DNA of 13,700 nucleotides. Source: an uncultured Pseudomonadota bacterium. GTDB taxonomy: Bacteria; Pseudomonadota; Alphaproteobacteria; Rs-D84. The stretch lies in assembly GCA_947306185.1 (NCBI GenBank), contig CAMZFU010000028.1, positions 1-13,700 on the forward strand, given 5' to 3'. Every line of letters starts with the position of its first letter. Position 1 is the first letter of the stretch. Below the pieces are notes generated by a model that was not told the DNA's origin, ran no database searches, and saw only the letters and a list, made by a program, of their open reading frames with translations. Below are positions 1-6,936 of this stretch, one piece after another. The position numbers and the translations under genes were made by a program.

Positions 1-1041
1 GTGCCGATTTTCTACCCGCGCCAAGTCCAACATCGCACTACCTTCGCGGATTGCGCTTTTCAATTCTTTCTGCTTGTTTTCAAGTGCGGTCTGTACAGTG
101 TTACAATCTTGTTCTATGGCCATCAGGTACGCCGTAACCGCACGTTGCAACGCGGCATCGGTACAATCGGCGGTAACCGCACTGCGACACGACGGATAGA
201 CCGCATTATAAAGTTCTGTGCCGTTGTACGATGCGATAACCTGCCCTGCATCGGTGATGCCAAATGCGTTTGATGTGTCAAATGACAGATTGATGCTGTT
301 TAAGTCAGATAATTTACCGGCGACGGTTGAATCTTGACCGCGAATAGATTTCATAATTGCCTCTAACAATGCCTTGGATGCGGATGTATCCGCGGCAAGC
401 GCATTTTCACCATCGGACGCGGTGTGCATCGCGGTGGCCTGCGCCGCGGTCATACCGACTACGTCAAGGTTTTCTGTGAATTCCGTAAGTTTATTGTTCG
501 TTTCAACAATGCTTTCACGCACAGATTTAAGGTTTGATATGCGCGAACTGCATGAACAGCGTTTGTATTCGTCACTTTTCAACTGACAAAACTGATCCAT
601 ACATTGAAAATACGCGGTTTTGCATTGGTTATACGCGGCGCCGGTACGCGTGTCTGCCATACTGGTGGCGTTGGCCGGGGTTGCGGCCTCGCGTGCGACC
701 GTTGCGCCACGCAAATACGTGCCACGTGCGGTTGTTGTTGCGGTGCGTGCCGTTTGTTTTGCGATGCGTGCCGTGGCAACACGGGTTGGCGAGTTATTAA
801 GGCGCATTGCGCCGGCACGCGTTGTCACCTGTGGGGTTGCGGTGCGTGATACAATATTTCGCGTAATTGCACCGCGACCGGTATCATTATTTGAACGTAA
901 TACGGTTGTTGATCGTGATTGTGTGGAAGATGTTGAAGATTTGGCGCGCAACGTCGTATTGGTACCATCACGCACCGCAGCCATGGCGGTCGTGCAGGCA
1001 AAAAAGCCCAGAATTGTGCCAAAAATTAGAATTTTCTTCAT
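1..1041 (-). CDS. Secreted Cys-containing protein of unknown family (C-terminus beyond left edge)
   Basis: The frame is open from an ATG at 1041 to the window edge, giving 347 codons with no stop, so the C-terminus is missing. Residues 1-22 form a Sec signal peptide (KK, hydrophobic core, AMA cleavage site near residue 21). FFAC at 13-16 is a weak lipobox alternative. Residues 24-130 are low complexity, rich in Thr, Arg, Ala and Ser. A Cys cluster follows at C140, C147, C152, C162 and C164 (C-x6-C-x4-C-x9-C-x-C), including FQCMDQFC and RCSCSSR. Further Cys lie at 285, 293 and 313 in a mostly helical, charged region. The likely location is periplasm or cell surface, with disulfides. A TTGCCC/TACACT promoter sits just upstream and leaves almost no leader. 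I do not recognise the family. The reading frame and export signal are well supported; the function is unknown. Confidence 0.85.
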   Translation of the reverse strand, partial: MKKILIFGTILGFFACTTAMAAVRDGTNTTLRAKSSTSSTQSRSTTVLRSNNDTGRGAITRNIVSRTATPQVTTRAGAMRLNNSPTRVATARIAKQTARTATTTARGTYLRGATVAREAATPANATSMADTRTGAAYNQCKTAYFQCMDQFCQLKSDEYKRCSCSSRISNLKSVRESIVETNNKLTEFTENLDVVGMTAAQATAMHTASDGENALAADTSASKALLEAIMKSIRGQDSTVAGKLSDLNSINLSFDTSNAFGITDAGQVIASYNGTELYNAVYPSCRSAVTADCTDAALQRAVTAYLMAIEQDCNTVQTALENKQKELKSAIREGSAMLDLARVENRH

Positions 1042-1051
1042 CTCTGAAAAA

Positions 1052-1081
1052 AGTGTAGCAAAAATCATAAAACCGGGGCAA
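1052..1081 (-). promoter_or_regulatory. Promoter of the 1-1041 gene
   Basis: On the minus strand, TTGCCC (1076-1081) is 18 bp from TACACT (1052-1057). Only 10 nt separate the -10 box from the ATG at 1041, so transcription would begin about 3-5 nt before the start codon. No clear Shine-Dalgarno sequence precedes the ATG (CAGAG only). Boxes are read by eye. Confidence 0.5.
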
Positions 1082-1137
1082 GAGATTTTTTATACTTATG
1101 TGCGATAAATATACGCAAAATATATGATATTTTCCCC

Positions 1138-1164
1138 TTGCAAAATGTTATGATTTGATATAAC
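1138..1164 (+). promoter_or_regulatory. Probable promoter of the tRNA cluster
   Basis: TTGCAA at 1138-1143 is followed by TATAAC at 1159-1164 (15-bp spacer), or by TAACAT at 1161-1166 (17-bp spacer). A start near 1171-1173 would lie about 16 nt before the first tRNA at 1189. The rest of the 1042-1188 gap holds only the oppositely directed promoter of the 1-1041 gene and a GGGCATAC copy at 1181-1188. Confidence 0.45.
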
Positions 1165-1188
1165 ATAGTGTTCGCTTTATGGGCATAC

Positions 1189-1273
1189 GGGCATATGGCG
1201 GAATTGGTAGACGCGCTAGTTTCAGGTACTAGTGGGGCGACCCTTGGAAGTTCGAGTCTTCTTATGCCCACCA
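1189..1273 (+). tRNA. tRNA-Leu(CAG)
   Basis: The acceptor stem GGGCATA (1189-1195) pairs with TATGCCC (1263-1269), followed by A and an encoded CCA (1271-1273). The anticodon stem CTAGT/ACTAG closes the loop TTCAGGT, with anticodon CAG at 1223-1225 reading CUG. A long variable arm (class II) and T-arm GGAAG-TTCGAGT-CTTCT agree with Leu. GGGCATAC immediately upstream (1181-1188) nearly duplicates the 5' end of the tRNA. Confidence 0.96.
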
Positions 1274-1289
1274 CGAATTTCAGAGTTTT

Positions 1290-1365
1290 GGGGTTGTAGC
1301 TCAGTTGATAGAGCGCTACGTTCGCATCGTAGAGGTCGTGGGTTTGAGTCCCATCAGCTCCACCA
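1290..1365 (+). tRNA. tRNA-Ala(CGC)
   Basis: The acceptor strand GGGGTTG (1290-1296) pairs with CAGCTCC (1355-1361), with G-U pairs, followed by A and CCA (1363-1365). The anticodon stem CTACG/CGTAG closes the loop TTCGCAT, with anticodon CGC at 1323-1325 reading GCG. Length is 76 nt with CCA. It lies 16 nt after tRNA-Leu(CAG), so they are probably co-transcribed. Confidence 0.95.
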
Positions 1366-1388
1366 ATGTTTTGTTACACTATGGTCCA

Positions 1389-1475
1389 GGGGATATGGCG
1401 GAATGGTAGACGCTGAGGACTTAAAATCCTTTGGTCATTGCGACCGTGTGGGTTCAAGTCCCACTATCCCCACCA
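1389..1475 (+). tRNA. tRNA-Leu(TAA)
   Basis: The acceptor strand GGGGATA (1389-1395) pairs with TATCCCC (1465-1471), followed by A and CCA (1473-1475). The anticodon stem GAGGA/TCCTT closes CTTAAAA, with anticodon TAA at 1422-1424 reading UUA and UUG. The long variable arm is typical of Leu. It is the only one of the four tRNAs whose wobble base is not C. Confidence 0.95.
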
Positions 1476-1494
1476 CCAATTCTTTAATAAACTT

Positions 1495-1571
1495 GGATGT
1501 GTAGCTCAGTTGGTTAGAGCGCTTCGTTCACATCGAAGAGGTCGTTGGTTCGAGTCCAATCACATCCACCA
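1495..1571 (+). tRNA. tRNA-Val(CAC)
   Basis: The acceptor strand GGATGTG (1495-1501) pairs with CACATCC (1561-1567), followed by A and CCA (1569-1571). The anticodon stem CTTCG/CGAAG closes TTCACAT, with anticodon CAC at 1529-1531 reading GUG. It ends the cluster. The stop codon of the convergent ABC transporter gene is only 3 bp further on, and no intrinsic terminator is visible between them. Confidence 0.95.
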
Positions 1572-1574
1572 TCA

Positions 1575-3329
1575 TTATTTCTGTCCGGATGTTTGCAATT
1601 CCCATAATTTCTTGTATTCGATACTTTTGTGCAACAGTTGATTATGTGAACCGACCTCTATGATTTTACCATTCTTTATCACGACTATTTTATCCATGTT
1701 CCGCAGGGTTGATAGCCGGTGCGCAATCACAAGTGTTGTTTTGCCCTGCATTGCCTTTTTAAGTGATTTTTGTATCAACATTTCGTTTTTGGAATCTAGG
1801 GCGGATGTCGCCTCGTCCAATACCAAAATCGGAGCGTTTTTCAACAATGCGCGCGCAATAGAAACCCTTTGCCGTTGACCGCCCGATAACCGAATACCAT
1901 TATTGCCAACCAAAGTGTTATAACCCTTGGGCAATGTGGTAATAAAATCGTGAATATTTGCTTTCTTGGCGGCCGCGATAACTTCGGCTTTGGTGGCACG
2001 TGGTTTTGCATACCGTATATTTTCCAATATCGTGCGGTTGAACAAAGTGGCCTCTTGGGGAACGAACGAGATGTTTTTGCGTAATGAATCTTGGGCAACA
2101 TCGCGAATATCGGTGCCGTTCACAAGAATCTCGCCATCGTGGACGTCATACATACGCAATAACAAATTGCATATCGTTGTTTTTCCGGCGCCTGATAGTC
2201 CAACAATTCCAACCTTTTCTGATTTTTTTACCGACAAATTGAAATGTCTAAATATTGTATTTTCGCCGTAACCAAAATTGACATCTTGGAAAGTAATTTC
2301 GGCATCACGCAGTGACAGATTTTTCGCATTTTCTTTATCTTGGACAATTTGGGGTACGATGATATTTTCGTATGCTTTTTTGACCGTGGCGGATGTCCGC
2401 GTGTACGATTGCAAGGTTGAATTAAGGCGGTTAAATGCGTTGTTTATTGCACCAATAGAACTCATAACAAATACGGCGTTGGAAATGCTTAAATTGCCGT
2501 TCATTATCAATGTGAAACAGAAAAACAACATGCCCAATTGTGTCATGCGCCACAGTATTGTTGTCGGTACCCATTGACAGCGCGACAAGAAATATGACCG
2601 TCCAAACAATCGAATAAGTTCTTGGCGCCCGTTGTAAATATATTTATTTTCATATTCAGTATTTGCAAAATATTTTGCGGTTAACGCGTTGTTCAAACTA
2701 TCGCTGCGCAGACCGGCATATTTGGAATCTTCGTCTTGTAATAACCTGCTGTTTTTTATAATCTTTTTTTGTATATGCCATTCCCAAATAACCTTGATAA
2801 CACCATACAGACCCAGTGCGGCAAGCAACCACATATTTATCATCGCCATTGAACCAACCAAAAATGCAAACCCCAATATGTTTCCAAAGATTTGGCTATA
2901 AAACCCTTCGGTTAATGCGTTTAGGTTCCCCGATACCGCGCGTGCATCACCCCCTATTCTGCCTGCGGGTCTGTCGATAAAGAAAGAAATGTCGTTTTCA
3001 TATATGCGTTTATACAACACGTAAATCTTGTATCGATTAAAGATTTCTTGTCGGCGTTCCCTGATTACCGATCTGGCAAATTGTAACAGGATATCCACTG
3101 CGTATAAGGCGGCCATATATATAAAAATCTGTGCGACCGTGGACCAATTTGTGACCGCGGTGTTCTCGAAAATCTGCATCATCCACTTTGATGTAAGTGG
3201 TCCAAATACCATTTGAAAAACGGTCATAACAATTCCAATTGTAAAAATTGCACCGAAATACCACGGAAAATGTTTTATAATCAGCCAATAAAAACCCTTG
3301 TATGTTTTTGGAAAATTATCTTGTTTCAT
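1575..3329 (-). CDS. ABC transporter, fused permease and ATPase half-transporter (MsbA/exporter type)
   Basis: This 584-aa protein has the standard exporter layout. The N-terminal membrane domain has about six helices, near residues 23-45, 64-84, 143-163, 165-183, 255-276 and 282-300. The C-terminal ATPase has Walker A GLSGAGKTT (377-385), signature LSGGQ (481-485), Walker B with D505 and catalytic E506, and switch His H537. All key residues are present, so it should be active as a homodimer or heterodimer in the inner membrane. Such proteins export lipids, drugs or peptides; the substrate cannot be told from sequence. The start ATG at 3329 is supported by AAGGGGG 10 nt upstream and a strong promoter. 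It is a single gene, divergent from the muramidase gene and convergent with the tRNA cluster. MsbA-like lipid flippase is one possibility, but a generic multidrug exporter is as likely. Confidence 0.93.
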   Translation of the reverse strand: MKQDNFPKTYKGFYWLIIKHFPWYFGAIFTIGIVMTVFQMVFGPLTSKWMMQIFENTAVTNWSTVAQIFIYMAALYAVDILLQFARSVIRERRQEIFNRYKIYVLYKRIYENDISFFIDRPAGRIGGDARAVSGNLNALTEGFYSQIFGNILGFAFLVGSMAMINMWLLAALGLYGVIKVIWEWHIQKKIIKNSRLLQDEDSKYAGLRSDSLNNALTAKYFANTEYENKYIYNGRQELIRLFGRSYFLSRCQWVPTTILWRMTQLGMLFFCFTLIMNGNLSISNAVFVMSSIGAINNAFNRLNSTLQSYTRTSATVKKAYENIIVPQIVQDKENAKNLSLRDAEITFQDVNFGYGENTIFRHFNLSVKKSEKVGIVGLSGAGKTTICNLLLRMYDVHDGEILVNGTDIRDVAQDSLRKNISFVPQEATLFNRTILENIRYAKPRATKAEVIAAAKKANIHDFITTLPKGYNTLVGNNGIRLSGGQRQRVSIARALLKNAPILVLDEATSALDSKNEMLIQKSLKKAMQGKTTLVIAHRLSTLRNMDKIVVIKNGKIIEVGSHNQLLHKSIEYKKLWELQTSGQK

Positions 3330-3358
3330 AATGATATGGCCCCCTTGGTGTACAAGGA

Positions 3359-3387
3359 ATTATATCATAAAAAAGCATTTTATACAA
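3359..3387 (-). promoter_or_regulatory. Promoter of the ABC transporter gene
   Basis: On the minus strand, TTGTAT (3382-3387), a 17-bp spacer and TATAAT (3359-3364) predict a start near 3352. The 15-bp inverted repeat CCTTG-GTGTA-CAAGG (3343-3357) straddles that start, and ATGATAT/ATATCAT arms (3331-3337 and 3362-3368) flank it. These could form an operator or a 5' hairpin. Confidence 0.7.
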
Positions 3388-3412
3388 TTCATAACCATAT
3401 GTGATAGTTCCT

Positions 3413-3441
3413 TTGATTTATGGTGTGTTTTTTGATATAAT
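3413..3441 (+). promoter_or_regulatory. Promoter of the muramidase gene
   Basis: TTGATT (3413-3418), a 17-bp spacer and a perfect TATAAT (3436-3441) precede the ATG at 3452 by only 10 nt. The transcript would start around 3448. This also argues against the longer in-frame start at 3401, which lies upstream of the promoter. Confidence 0.7.
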
Positions 3442-3451
3442 ATTCCGAAGG

Positions 3452-4621
3452 ATGAGAGTAAATTATTTTGTTTTTTTAATGTGTTTATTCCCGGTGTGCA
3501 GGGTGCACGCTGATGGGTTTATAAAAGGTGTTGTGCCATTTCCAAAACCCATGGTTGCAAATACACAAAATACGGCAGATAGATGGTTAAAACCAGCATC
3601 TTTTCCAACGGTTTTTGATGATTTAAGTTTTAATGAACGTCGGGCCGTCAAGGCCAAGGGGTATGAACCGTTCAAAGATATGGAGGCATATCGTGGTCTG
3701 GTTGTCGAAGGTGAAGAACATTTTATTGAACGTCAATTGGCGTTATTAGAAGAAGAACGAGAACAAGACGAACGAACTTTATCGCGTAATGATTATTGTG
3801 ATAAATATCCATTGGATGATTCATTATGTGATGCCCAGTCTACTTCTATACCCGTACCAACAATTCATGGGAAAACCACACCCCCGTGGGATAATAGTGT
3901 GGTCGGTGGAAACGGTCTGACATTACCCGCCCCCGTACCGGCAACATCGGCCCTGGGGGGTGATAATAATTTGTTTGCGGGGCGTACAATTGGCGGTGGT
4001 GCCGTTGTGGTTAGTAACAAAACGCATAGTGGTTCTTGCTATCCAGCGGCAAAAAGTTCACATTTCAAAAATCAAATTTTAACAAGCGGCCAATACGAAA
4101 CGGTTTCGCCGGCATTTGAAAAAGCGCTAATCACGGTATTTCGTAAAGAAGGCGGTTGTGGAACAATCAAAAATGACCCGTGTGGATATACATGTTATGG
4201 GCTTGGGTCTGGGCCAAAATGTATGAATATGGATGTTAGTAAACTTACGCGTAAAGATGCGGAAACTGTATATTATGACAGGTTTTGGAATAAATATAAT
4301 TTTGGGAAATTGCCTGATGTTATTGCAGGGGATTTGTTTTTGGCGTCAATGGGGTCGGGTGCATGTACGGCAATTCAACAATTTAGGCAATTTTTAGGAT
4401 TAAGCAAGAATTGTAAAATTGATGATGAGGTCATTAAGGCAACAGAATCCTATCAGGGTGATATTCATAACAAATGGTTGGATGTGCGCAAAGCATTCTT
4501 GACCGAAGTTGCTGAACGCAGATATGCAAATAAAGTGTTAAATGGTTGGATGAATTCCATACAACTTAAACGTGAAAACGGATGTCACGTTATGCCATCA
4601 GATCCATTATACCGAAATTAA
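3452..4621 (+). CDS. Secreted GH108-like muramidase (peptidoglycan hydrolase) with N-terminal shared module
   Basis: The 389-aa product starts at ATG 3452, since a signal peptide (residues 1-20, ending VHA) begins there and the promoter lies inside any longer reading. Residues 50-126 hold a module, FP..FDDLSF...GYEPFKD then YC...P.D..C, that recurs in the 308-aa protein encoded at 8088-9014. A Pro/Gly linker follows (about 130-190). Residues 222-370 match the glycoside hydrolase family 108 pattern: F-x2-EGG with probable catalytic E233, NDP-x-GYTCYGLG, the LTRKDAE..YYDRFW segment, and GDLFLASMGSG.....QQFRQFLG. Family members cleave glycan strands of peptidoglycan. Many are phage lysins, but this one has a Sec signal and no phage neighbours. 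The usual DPGG is DPCG here, and extra Cys (236, 244, 248, 257) suggest a disulfide-stabilised periplasmic or secreted form. The gene is convergent with 4624-4941, 2 bp apart. Confidence 0.85.
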   Translation: MRVNYFVFLMCLFPVCRVHADGFIKGVVPFPKPMVANTQNTADRWLKPASFPTVFDDLSFNERRAVKAKGYEPFKDMEAYRGLVVEGEEHFIERQLALLEEEREQDERTLSRNDYCDKYPLDDSLCDAQSTSIPVPTIHGKTTPPWDNSVVGGNGLTLPAPVPATSALGGDNNLFAGRTIGGGAVVVSNKTHSGSCYPAAKSSHFKNQILTSGQYETVSPAFEKALITVFRKEGGCGTIKNDPCGYTCYGLGSGPKCMNMDVSKLTRKDAETVYYDRFWNKYNFGKLPDVIAGDLFLASMGSGACTAIQQFRQFLGLSKNCKIDDEVIKATESYQGDIHNKWLDVRKAFLTEVAERRYANKVLNGWMNSIQLKRENGCHVMPSDPLYRN

Positions 4622-4623
4622 AA

Positions 4624-4941
4624 TTACCGCAACCCCAATGAACGGCAACATGCATTTGCCGCGGTGCGCCAATCAGAATATTGCTTTTCAGGGTTTCGTA
4701 AATCACGCCAACCTTGCCAACCGGAACAGTTCTTTTTTATCCCCGTGCCGGTGCATTTAACATAACGACGCAATGAACATGTCTGATTAGAAATTTTACC
4801 AAATTCTGTTGTACATTTCACAACGACGTTTTGGTTTTTTGCATCATCTTTGCCAATCTCTTTGGAAGACATAACCTGATATGCATTCGCAGACAGTGCG
4901 GTTGTTGCGATAATAACAAAGGCGGTGAGTAATTTTCTCAT
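4624..4941 (-). CDS. Small secreted Cys-rich protein of unknown family
   Basis: The 105-aa product begins at ATG 4941, chosen over the in-frame ATG at 5001 because a perfect AAGGAGG lies 5 nt upstream and a signal peptide (MRKLLTAFVIIATTALSANA) starts there. The mature part of about 85 residues has six Cys: single ones in VKC, QTC, VKC and KNC contexts and an adjacent CC pair near the C-terminus (NACCRSLG). It also has several Trp and basic residues. This is a plausible disulfide-bonded periplasmic or secreted domain. It is last in the minus-strand run headed by the prepilin peptidase but has its own strong promoter in the 68-bp gap before it, so it may be expressed separately and more strongly. 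I do not recognise the family. Confidence 0.85.
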   Translation of the reverse strand: MRKLLTAFVIIATTALSANAYQVMSSKEIGKDDAKNQNVVVKCTTEFGKISNQTCSLRRYVKCTGTGIKKNCSGWQGWRDLRNPEKQYSDWRTAANACCRSLGLR

Positions 4942-4946
4942 TTTAA

Positions 4947-4953
4947 CCTCCTT
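4947..4953 (-). promoter_or_regulatory. Strong ribosome binding site deciding the 4941 start
   Basis: On the minus strand, AAGGAGG is followed by TTAAA and the ATG at 4941. It is the best Shine-Dalgarno match among genes of this window and rules against the longer N-terminus. Confidence 0.85.
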
Positions 4954-4972
4954 ATCCCGTTCTTCATATTTG

Positions 4973-5001
4973 ATTATAAAGAAATTGCACGCAAAAAACA
5001 A
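4973..5001 (-). promoter_or_regulatory. Promoter of the small Cys-rich gene
   Basis: On the minus strand, TTGTTT (4996-5001), a 17-bp spacer and a perfect TATAAT (4973-4978) predict a start near 4966 and a leader of about 25 nt carrying the AAGGAGG site. It lies just after the stop of the upstream gene (5010). Confidence 0.7.
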
Positions 5002-5009
5002 TAGGTTTT

Positions 5010-6935
5010 TTATCGAGTTGTTTTATCACTGGCCGTTGACCACGGTTCATCATTCATTATCAGCCAATACAATGATTGACTTGGCGTGCCGGGATTACGG
5101 ATAATTGGGCGCGCAACATAAATATCTACATTACATGAATATCTATTTTCTTCTTCTTGGACTTCGGTTAAATCTTGATAAAATTTTTGTGCGAAATCCA
5201 TTGCCTGAAGATATGCGGCATCATCATCTTCGGGCGATGTGGAATCACCTGCCCACATTAACCACATTCCATAGTTGACGACATTGTCTTGGCCTTCGAT
5301 GCTGTCGCCAGAAAGTAATAACAGGGGGCTCATATTAATCCCATTTGTAAATTCATCTGTGGATACTTCTGTTCGGTCATAAAAGTCGCCAAGTATTCCC
5401 AAAATAAAACTTAATGCCGCTAAATCAGATGTTGCCATTGTAATTCGCGCCAGGTGTTTACGCGTTGAATGAAACATCCAATCACGTACACGTCCGGATT
5501 TCATTCCGTGACGTGCGACGCGTGATGCGCGATCCAACGTTTTTGTCCCCCCCCGCATTGCTTTTAGACTTGTACGACCATTTTTTATACCTTGCCATGC
5601 GCGTGAGAATACATTACCTGTTCGTGCTTTGCGCCATGCTTTTAGATCTTTGGCATATTTACTGATATCTTTTAATGTATCAAAATTTTTAACATACTCG
5701 GCAACATCTTTGTCGTTTTTTGCCAATTGTTCCATCGCCTCTCTAGATTCTTTTATCCCTTGGTCGGTGGCTTTGCGCATATCGGCAAGTTTGTCTAAAT
5801 CTTTGATTTCACCAAGGCCTCTGGCTTCTTTGCCCATTTGGGCAATATTATCGGCGTGAATCTTCTGAGCTGTACGTAATTGTTCGGCGATTCGTTCATA
5901 TTGTTTTGTGCCTTTAGCGGTTTTTGCCAGCCGTGTTTCAAGTTTGCTGATATTTTTAAGGGATTTTTCAACTTTTGCAATATTCTGTACCTCGCGTTCT
6001 GCTTTTGCAACCTTAACCGAAGTTCTGATGTAATCTTTGACTTTGTCCACTTGGGCAAGGCGCTTAACATTTTTTGCTACCCCCTTCATTGCCTTAGCGG
6101 CACGTGCACCCTTTAATGCACCTGTTGCGGCGGCGCCCGCTCCCCATGTTACGATGGTTAGTGCAATTTCAACCGCGATCTCGGCATATGATATCCAACG
6201 CAGGTCTACATCGCCTGCAATATAGTAATTGTTTTTATCCCCATCGTGTTTAGCAGTATGTTCATGAATTACGCGATGAACCATTGATTTATTCATTTTT
6301 GCACCGATTCCAGAACGTGTAGAACACACCCCATCGGAATCTTGGGGGTACAGTTTATCTATATTTTCTTTAACCCAATCAAAAGACACGGTGTTATTTT
6401 TATCTTTGCCAACAAATTCTTTTAATGCACCCGGCTGGGTTACCATAATGGCATACCATGCGGGGTCTGTATTCACCCATGTTGCATGTGGGTCGAATTG
6501 ATCTATTTCAGGATTTGGGTCATTTGTTGGCAGTTCTGTTTTCGCGGCAAGTGTAAAACGTTGACGCAACACTTTTACTTGGGTCTGATAATTTATAACT
6601 ATTTCGCGCCCCCCCGGGAAAACGTATTTTATTGGTCTAAATATAATTGTGTCATTATCGTCGGCTTCGGCTATTTCAGGGCAAGAAAGCACATCACTTA
6701 ATGTTTCGGGGGCTGTAAATATGTCATATATCCAACTACGTACATCTTGTTCAGAATCAGACTCGTTAACTATATCTGCACTTTCATATATTGCATTTGC
6801 TAACGCTTCTGATGCGCATAGTACATCGATAGTATTTGTTATGTCGTTAAGGTCGCTTTGTAAATCAATACGTTCAACGGCAAACGCTTTACCAATAAAC
6901 AGTGCCGCAAAAACAGTAATTATGTATCTTATCAT
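5010..6935 (-). CDS. Large exported protein with long charged helical region and two hydrophobic segments; family unknown
   Basis: The product is about 641 aa if it starts at ATG 6935, one base after the stop of the preceding gene. An in-frame ATG at 6959 adds 8 residues and overlaps that gene. The 6935 start gives a clean signal peptide (MIRYIITVFAALFIGKAFA). In this numbering, residues 20-245 are a globular part with Cys near 40, 85 and 204. A Gly/Ala-rich hydrophobic segment spans about 250-277. A long Lys/Glu/Ala-rich helical, probably coiled-coil stretch covers 287-437, then a basic part 440-500, a second hydrophobic segment 497-518, and an acidic C-terminal domain ending in YSCNVDIYVARP and a Trp-rich tail. 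One or both hydrophobic segments may cross a membrane. No enzyme motif is seen and I do not recognise the family. Tight spacing to 6937-8076 implies co-translation. Confidence 0.85.
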   Translation of the reverse strand: MIRYIITVFAALFIGKAFAVERIDLQSDLNDITNTIDVLCASEALANAIYESADIVNESDSEQDVRSWIYDIFTAPETLSDVLSCPEIAEADDNDTIIFRPIKYVFPGGREIVINYQTQVKVLRQRFTLAAKTELPTNDPNPEIDQFDPHATWVNTDPAWYAIMVTQPGALKEFVGKDKNNTVSFDWVKENIDKLYPQDSDGVCSTRSGIGAKMNKSMVHRVIHEHTAKHDGDKNNYYIAGDVDLRWISYAEIAVEIALTIVTWGAGAAATGALKGARAAKAMKGVAKNVKRLAQVDKVKDYIRTSVKVAKAEREVQNIAKVEKSLKNISKLETRLAKTAKGTKQYERIAEQLRTAQKIHADNIAQMGKEARGLGEIKDLDKLADMRKATDQGIKESREAMEQLAKNDKDVAEYVKNFDTLKDISKYAKDLKAWRKARTGNVFSRAWQGIKNGRTSLKAMRGGTKTLDRASRVARHGMKSGRVRDWMFHSTRKHLARITMATSDLAALSFILGILGDFYDRTEVSTDEFTNGINMSPLLLLSGDSIEGQDNVVNYGMWLMWAGDSTSPEDDDAAYLQAMDFAQKFYQDLTEVQEEENRYSCNVDIYVARPIIRNPGTPSQSLYWLIMNDEPWSTASDKTTR

Positions 6936-6936
6936 T

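Noticed and set aside
620..1108. Plus-strand 162-aa open frame
   Set aside because: It lies antisense to the secreted protein gene at 1-1041, which has a signal peptide and promoter. The plus reading has no RBS and odd composition.
1181..1571. tRNA cluster as an integration site of a mobile island
   Set aside because: No integrase gene and no second copy of a tRNA 3' end was seen in the window.
1232..1641. Plus-strand open frames across the tRNA cluster
   Set aside because: They are translations of tRNA genes; all four tRNAs fold well.
3401..3451. Longer N-terminus for the muramidase
   Set aside because: The extension contains the -35 and -10 boxes and hides the signal peptide that begins at 3452.
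3452..4621. Prophage lysin as sign of an integrated phage
   Set aside because: GH108 domains are common in phages, but there is a Sec signal, a shared module with a chromosomal operon protein, and no holin, portal, terminase or integrase.
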